The notes under the pieces are model-generated. The model did no database searches. It was not told the DNA's origin and was given only the letters and a program-made list of their open reading frames with translations. A stretch of 64,000 nt of DNA from contig NZ_JBIOQR010000001.1 in assembly GCF_051713825.1 (NCBI RefSeq), forward strand, positions 3,596,001 through 3,660,000, in the 5' to 3' direction. The DNA is from Enterococcus_K sp051713825 (lineage in GTDB: Bacteria > Bacillota > Bacilli > Lactobacillales > Enterococcaceae). Below are positions 59,226 through 64,000 of this stretch, piece by piece. A program made the translations under genes and the position numbers. Numbering within the stretch: the stretch's first letter is position 1; the number at the start of each line of letters is the position of its first letter.

Positions 59226-60200
59226 TTAATAGACACCATCCTCACCTAGTTTTTTAGCAAGTTTATTCGCTAAAACAACCATGACAAGTCCTACGACACC
59301 TTTGAACATCCCCATTGCTGTACTAAAGCTCAATTGACCATTTTTTAATCCAGCTGTATAGATGTATGTGTCGAAAATTTCTGCTACATTTCGATTTAAA
59401 GAGTTTAGTAGTAAAAACATATGCTCAAAACCTAAATCTAAGGTAGCGCCAATTTTTAGTATTAACAAAGTAATAATAACTGGGCGAATCGCTGGTAAAG
59501 TTACATGCCAAGTCTTTCGTAAACGACCTGCGCCATCCATTTCTGCCGCTTCATATAACTGGGTATCTACTGCGGTAATCGCTGATAAGTAAATGATTGT
59601 TGACCACCCAAGTTCACGCCAGATAACTTGGATAATATAAACAATCCGAGTCCATTCTGTTGACGTTAAGAAACTAATCTTTTCTTTTCCAATCGATGCT
59701 AAAAATTCATTGATAATTCCGCCATCAACATTTAAGAATACATAAGTAATAGAAACAATAATTACCCAAGACATAAAGTGAGGAATATAAATTAATGTTT
59801 GAACACCATTCTTAAAATATTTATTTTTCACTTCATTTAATAAAAGAGAAAGAACAATCGGTAGAGGGAAAAATATAAAGATATTCATCGCAAATAATAT
59901 CAAGGTATTTTTTAATAACATAAGAAAAGTTGGTTCTGTAAAGAGTCGAACAAAATGTTTCAAGCCAACCCATGGACTTCCCGTGATTCCTAAAAAAGGT
60001 TGATAGTCTTGAAAAGCAATGACTAGACCGCCCATTGGGACATATTTGAAAATAATAAAATATAAGATGCCTGGTAAAATCATCAAATAGAGGATTTTAT
60101 TTGTTTTTATTCCTGCAATTAATTTTTGCCTCTTTCTCCTTTTTTCCTCTTCAGGTGTTTTATTTAATACGTATACATCTTGTTTTGTTGCATTTTCCAT
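59226..60200 (-). CDS. ABC transporter permease (LplB/YteP-like)
   Basis: 324 residues. Six helices after a charged N terminus (PEEEKRRKRQKL), EAA loop EAAEMDGAGRLRKTWHVTLP. One half of the oligosaccharide channel; its partner is encoded on the other strand at 60509. First gene of the ten-gene pectin operon. AAGGAGGCAGCT precedes ATG. No ATPase is encoded nearby, so a shared MsmX-type ATPase is expected. Confidence 0.93.
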   Translation of the reverse strand: MENATKQDVYVLNKTPEEEKRRKRQKLIAGIKTNKILYLMILPGILYFIIFKYVPMGGLVIAFQDYQPFLGITGSPWVGLKHFVRLFTEPTFLMLLKNTLILFAMNIFIFFPLPIVLSLLLNEVKNKYFKNGVQTLIYIPHFMSWVIIVSITYVFLNVDGGIINEFLASIGKEKISFLTSTEWTRIVYIIQVIWRELGWSTIIYLSAITAVDTQLYEAAEMDGAGRLRKTWHVTLPAIRPVIITLLILKIGATLDLGFEHMFLLLNSLNRNVAEIFDTYIYTAGLKNGQLSFSTAMGMFKGVVGLVMVVLANKLAKKLGEDGVY

Positions 60201-60263
60201 AGCTGCCTCCTTTTATTTTCTTGTGACTTCCAGTTGATACACCAATCATAAGAAAATAATGGT

Positions 60264-60443
60264 ATTACGTATATAATCATTTCCTACGAATACCTGAAAA
60301 AAACTTGATAAATCAACAATGACGACGTTTAACAATTCGAATATGATACTCATCAGTAGAAATGAGCATTCCTCTTATTTCTACTCAATTCTTCGACATT
60401 TACCGAGAAACTGAGCATGTCATTAGATGATTATATACGTAAT
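60264..60443. promoter_or_regulatory. Divergent control region with a perfect 17-bp inverted repeat
   Basis: ATTACGTATATAATCAT at 60264-60280 and its exact complement ATGATTATATACGTAAT at 60427-60443, centres 163 bp apart. Each contains a TATAAT pointing inward (plus at 60272, minus at 60430), which would give overlapping divergent transcripts with ~200-base leaders. Alternatively both are sites for the AraC regulator at 61703. A hairpin GTAGAAAT/ATTTCTAC lies between. Confidence 0.6.
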
Positions 60444-60508
60444 TTATCCTGCATGATAAATTTGAAACAAGTAAACGGTTATTCATTATTTTATAGGAGG
60501 ATTTATTT

Positions 60509-61384
60509 ATGAAGAAAAGAAAAAATTCAACTGGGGAACGAGCGTTTAATGTGTTTAATATCACCATCCTAACAATCATTGCATTAATTTGCGTCTTACC
60601 TTTTTTTAATGTCGTTGCAACTTCCTTTGCGTCTACTCAAGAGGTCGTTTCCAAAAAATTCATTTTATTCCCAACGACCTTTTCACTGGATGCCTATCGT
60701 TACATCTTATCCACTCCAACCATCTTCCGAGCGTTGGCTGTCTCAATTGGGATCACAGGTGTCGGGACGTTGGTGAGTATGACAATCACTTCGCTTATGG
60801 CTTACGGTCTATCGCGTAAATATTTGTTTGGGCGAAACTTCTTTAATTTTTTAATTGTATTTTCGATGCTCTTTAGTGGGGGGATGATTCCAACCTTCTT
60901 AGTAGTAAAATCTCTAGGTCTTGTTAATTCTTATTGGGCAATGATCCTACCTGTTTGTGTCAATGCTATGAATATGATTATCATGAGAAATTTTTTCCAA
61001 GCCTTACCAGATAGTCTAGAAGAGTCAGCTAAAATGGATGGTTGTACAGATTTAGGCGTTTTTATTAAAATCATGTTGCCTTTAGCACTCCCTTCCATTG
61101 CTACCATTTCACTATTCTATGCAGTAACTTACTGGAATACTTATATGAATGCGATTCTTTATATCAATGACTCATCAAAATGGCCGATTCAGATACTACT
61201 ACGGCAAATTGTAATTGTTTCAAGTGGAATGCAAGCAGAGAGTAGCTCAGTGGATATCCTACCTCCTGCACAAACAATCAAAATGGCGGTAATTGTTGTC
61301 GCAACTGTTCCCATGCTCATTGCGTACCCATTCGTACAAAAGTACTTCGTTAAGGGTGCCTTGATGGGGTCTGTAAAAGGTTAA
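60509..61384 (+). CDS. ABC transporter permease (LplC/YtcP-like)
   Basis: 291 residues, six helices. EAA loop EESAKMDGCTDLGVFIKIML and the end YPFVQKYFVKGALMGSVKG are typical of YtcP/LplC carbohydrate permeases. It must pair with the LplB-like permease transcribed divergently, an uncommon split of one transporter over two transcripts. TATAGGAGGATTTATTT precedes ATG. Confidence 0.93.
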   Translation: MKKRKNSTGERAFNVFNITILTIIALICVLPFFNVVATSFASTQEVVSKKFILFPTTFSLDAYRYILSTPTIFRALAVSIGITGVGTLVSMTITSLMAYGLSRKYLFGRNFFNFLIVFSMLFSGGMIPTFLVVKSLGLVNSYWAMILPVCVNAMNMIIMRNFFQALPDSLEESAKMDGCTDLGVFIKIMLPLALPSIATISLFYAVTYWNTYMNAILYINDSSKWPIQILLRQIVIVSSGMQAESSSVDILPPAQTIKMAVIVVATVPMLIAYPFVQKYFVKGALMGSVKG

Positions 61385-61413
61385 GATTTTCGAATTACTC
61401 TCTTATACAAAAA

Positions 61414-61458
61414 CAAGAGCCAGAGACATAACTTTTTGAGTTATATCTCTGGCTCTTA
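61414..61458. terminator. Terminator after the plus-strand permease
   Basis: AAGAGCCAGAGAcATAACT and AGTTATATCTCTGGCTCTT form a 19-bp stem, usable on both strands. It is also the left end of the repeat copy that follows. Confidence 0.8.
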
Positions 61459-61654
61459 ACATCTGAAGAAATGGTGGCACAGAAACAACTCCATCTCCAT
61501 CTCCACTACATTCCGCTCTCATAAATTTCTACGCATGGGACATGCTAGAATTGAAGGACTACGCAAAAAGACTCCAATCTCATCAATCTCTAAAGGTGGA
61601 ACACCTTAAGACTTGAAGATCTCCTCGAAAATTAAACACTTCCGTCCCAACCTC
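61415..61654 (+). repeat. Dispersed modular intergenic repeat, copy 3
   Basis: Hairpin at the left end, then CAACTCCATCTCCA, TTCTACGCATGGGACATGCT-AGAATTGAAGG, CTACGCAAAAAGACTC, TCTCTAAAGGTGGAACACC-TTAAG and ATTAAACACTTCCGTCCCAA-CCTC. Same orientation and module set as copy 2 at 14965, with modules in a different order. Confidence 0.8.
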
Positions 61655-61702
61655 TTTCTGCTGGCTTCCTCTATGAGACCCATCATTTTCTTTTTCTGAT
61701 TG

Positions 61703-63895
61703 TTAGCGGTAAGACTTCCTATATTCCCCAGGTGTTTTCTGCTCTTTCTTTTTAAAGAAACGAATGAAGTTCTGTGGGTTACGATACTGCAGACGTTCGG
61801 CAATTTCTTTTATAGGTAACTCTGTCTCTCTTAGCCATTGTTTTGCGATATCTAATCGATAATTTTGAACATAGTCCCCAAAATTCTCTCCAGATTCTTT
61901 TTTGAACACACTACTCAGATAGTTCGGATTGTAGTGTAGACGATCAGCTATACAATCTAAAGATAAATCCTTATCATATTCGGTATGAATAATATGCATA
62001 ATTTTATCAGAAAGTGTCTTAAATTCTACTTCTGTGCGTTCCTGTGTATGTTTCATAATCGGCAGAATCAATTGTTCTAATAATATAGCTTTCAACTCTG
62101 TTGGTTGATACCTAGTCAATGCGTTCAAATAAATTTGTTTAATATTCTCAAAGATTTTTGAACCTACACCCAACATTTGACCTAATTGCACTAACTCATT
62201 AATCAAACGCATTAAAGCAACTTCTAAGTTCAGTGGATTTTTATTACTCGAAAATAGCTTGCTAACCAGCTCATCCAAAATCAGCTCAACATCATCTCCT
62301 GAGCGAATGGCTTCAAACAATTGATTTTGCAGCTGAACAGGATACTTAACGAGCTCCTTTTCATTATCAGAGGGCGCAATTTCCTTGTAAAAAATGATTG
62401 AGGCTGGTCCCGTATTTACTCTATAATGTAAGGCTTCTTTAGCAAAATCTACTGAGCGTTTGCTTTGTGTCAAATTAAAATATTTGTTACTAATACCGAT
62501 ACTCACAGATAAACGTAGATACTCATTAATTGCCTCTTGAATTTCCTGACAATAACGCATGATCTTTCGACTTGCCTCAGCGTCATCTTTATCCATACGA
62601 AAGATAGTTGCTTGCATCTCATCGTTTAAAACAATCGGAATCATTCGGTTTTCTACAGGAACGATCTCCGTAACAATGTTATTAATAGCCATTAACAAGA
62701 GGTCCTTTTCTCCCCCATGTCTATCCTTGTCCAACGCATCTATTTGAATGGCTGCCGTATAGTATCGCTGATGATTGGGATAACCAAATTGTGCAAGCCG
62801 TTGTGCAAGTTCTCTCTTTTCTACACGATTTCTGAATAGACTCAACACAAAAAGAGTCTCTAATTGGGGTTTTTGAGTCATCAGATTAGCACTTAACGAT
62901 TGATTTTCTCCCAGTAACTTAGTAATAGAATTGGCCACCAAGTCTAACTCTTTATCTTTAAATCTTCGCGGATTTAAATCTAAACGCTCTTGAATTTGTC
63001 TAATCGGCTTAGCAAATCGCTCTGAGAATAGATAAGATAGCGTCCCGATTAAACCAATAAGTGCTAGAGATACCGCAAAAAGACCTTTTCTTAGCTTGCT
63101 CGTCGTGTTGCTTACAAAATTCAAACTCAATTGCAGACTATATATCCAGTTGTTATAGTCTGATTTCAGTAAAATAAATATTTTACCATCCTTCTTAACC
63201 ACTTTCGGCACATTAAAATCCAATTCATCTCTATAACTATTTAGTTGGTACTCCCGACTATCCGTCTGATTACTATATAGTAATTCCTCATCATTATATA
63301 TTTTGATCAAGTCTTCACTATCGTTTTCAATAATTTGGTCAATACTATAGTCTGTAATCATAGCTTTTCCCATCGCATACTTTTTCTTTTCGAACATCGG
63401 CAGCGTGATAATCATCTGAATACCATTTTTTTCTTTTTTCCAAAAAAGACTATTCTTACTATCCATGTATTGATTATGTAACGCTTCTACCTCTTTTTGG
63501 CTTAACTGATGTAACGAACCATTAATTACGCCCCATCTTCCTTCTAGGCTAATCAAATCAAAGGTGTTTTGATCCATCGCCATCATCTCAATAAAATTGA
63601 GCTCCTTACGAATTTCTGAATACTCCACATAATCCTGTGCACCTAGTTCTTTTGTAAACGTTTCCGAAAAACTCCGCGTTGAACCATATGTTGAAAAAGA
63701 ATATTCGATTGTTCGAATTTTTCTTTCAAAATTAGTTCGTAACTGACGTAAAAAACTCATCTTATCTGTCAAAAAATTATTTTCAATTGACGTATACGTA
63801 TTCTGATAGATATACAAACCAAAGCCAATTACTAAACACGACCCTAATAGAAACACAGGTAGAAAAATTTTATAAAAAACTGAACTCTTTTTCAT
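61703..63895 (-). CDS. Membrane-bound AraC family regulator of the pectin genes
   Basis: 730 residues. Helix at ~8-30, an extracytoplasmic sensor region (~33-265), second helix ~275-297, then a HAMP-like segment and a cytoplasmic region with GGDEF-like traces (~360-480), and at 630-730 an AraC DNA-binding domain (IADRLHYNPNYLSSVFKKES, IKEIAERLQYRNPQNFIRFF, TPGEYRKSYR). Same architecture as YtdP-type regulators next to rhamnogalacturonan genes in Bacillus. Likely senses oligomers outside and activates the divergent permease and enzyme promoters. AAGGGAGAGAAAA precedes ATG. Confidence 0.88.
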   Translation of the reverse strand: MKKSSVFYKIFLPVFLLGSCLVIGFGLYIYQNTYTSIENNFLTDKMSFLRQLRTNFERKIRTIEYSFSTYGSTRSFSETFTKELGAQDYVEYSEIRKELNFIEMMAMDQNTFDLISLEGRWGVINGSLHQLSQKEVEALHNQYMDSKNSLFWKKEKNGIQMIITLPMFEKKKYAMGKAMITDYSIDQIIENDSEDLIKIYNDEELLYSNQTDSREYQLNSYRDELDFNVPKVVKKDGKIFILLKSDYNNWIYSLQLSLNFVSNTTSKLRKGLFAVSLALIGLIGTLSYLFSERFAKPIRQIQERLDLNPRRFKDKELDLVANSITKLLGENQSLSANLMTQKPQLETLFVLSLFRNRVEKRELAQRLAQFGYPNHQRYYTAAIQIDALDKDRHGGEKDLLLMAINNIVTEIVPVENRMIPIVLNDEMQATIFRMDKDDAEASRKIMRYCQEIQEAINEYLRLSVSIGISNKYFNLTQSKRSVDFAKEALHYRVNTGPASIIFYKEIAPSDNEKELVKYPVQLQNQLFEAIRSGDDVELILDELVSKLFSSNKNPLNLEVALMRLINELVQLGQMLGVGSKIFENIKQIYLNALTRYQPTELKAILLEQLILPIMKHTQERTEVEFKTLSDKIMHIIHTEYDKDLSLDCIADRLHYNPNYLSSVFKKESGENFGDYVQNYRLDIAKQWLRETELPIKEIAERLQYRNPQNFIRFFKKKEQKTPGEYRKSYR

Positions 63896-64000
63896 TTTTC
63901 TCTCCCTTTCCTATAACAACAACTAAAGAATACCATAGTTAAATAAAAAAAACCACGACAATTTTCACGTGTGCATTGTTGACCTATTGACATTTGTTTC

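Noticed and set aside
1..64000. tRNA, rRNA, prophage, insertion sequence or integrase genes
   Set aside because: None was recognised on either strand; the only repeats are the intergenic family and short operator-like palindromes.

Overview
The window looks like chromosomal DNA of a low-GC Gram-positive bacterium of the order Lactobacillales, most probably Enterococcus or a close relative. The signs are AGGAGG ribosome binding sites, extended -10 promoters, an L20-type leader before infC-rpmI-rplT, many PTS permeases, LPXTG and serine-rich surface proteins, and an Fst-type toxin locus. The species is an inference; no 16S or marker gene is present.

Layout. 1-2940 (-) is the 5' part of a very large secreted repeat protein cut by the window edge. 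3264-4703 is the infC-rpmI-rplT operon with its leader. 4806-10380 holds membrane proteins (FUSC, DUF92, MgtC) and phosphatases. 10384-13245 is a gene-poor stretch that contains, unannotated by ORF size, a complete Fst/par-type type I toxin-antitoxin locus (about 10977-11264), nagB, and the wreck of a DinJ/YafQ-type type II toxin-antitoxin locus. 13246-14772 is an ABC-F ATPase. 15915-20333 is a beta-glucoside operon (licT-bglP-bglA) controlled by antitermination. 20529-28611 holds truA, a DUF3885 protein and a flavin-based anaerobic reductase cluster (OFA transporter, three-domain NADPH-FMN/FMN-bind/FAD reductase, FMN reductase, LysR regulator, ApbE). 28864-33684 is a phosphonate-type ABC transporter operon with a cytoplasmic 5'-nucleotidase.

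36590-46812 is a sugar-acid operon: an RpiR regulator faces eleven genes encoding three dehydrogenases, a mannose-family PTS (EIIC, D, B, A), an unknown membrane protein that resembles M28 peptidases, UxuA, KDPG aldolase and a HAD phosphatase. 47522-48547 is an LPXTG protein and 48755-49855 an enolase-superfamily enzyme.

49944-63895 is a pectin/rhamnogalacturonan system: an LplABC-like importer without its own ATPase, a DUF624 protein, two pectinesterases, GH28, GH105, GH43, an esterase and a membrane-bound AraC regulator. None of its enzymes shows a signal peptide, so oligomers are probably imported and finished inside the cell, then passed to the UxuA/KDPG aldolase route upstream.

A modular intergenic repeat family (four copies near 7.4, 15.0, 47.0 and 61.5 kb, plus a short relative at 28.8 kb) links otherwise unrelated regions.
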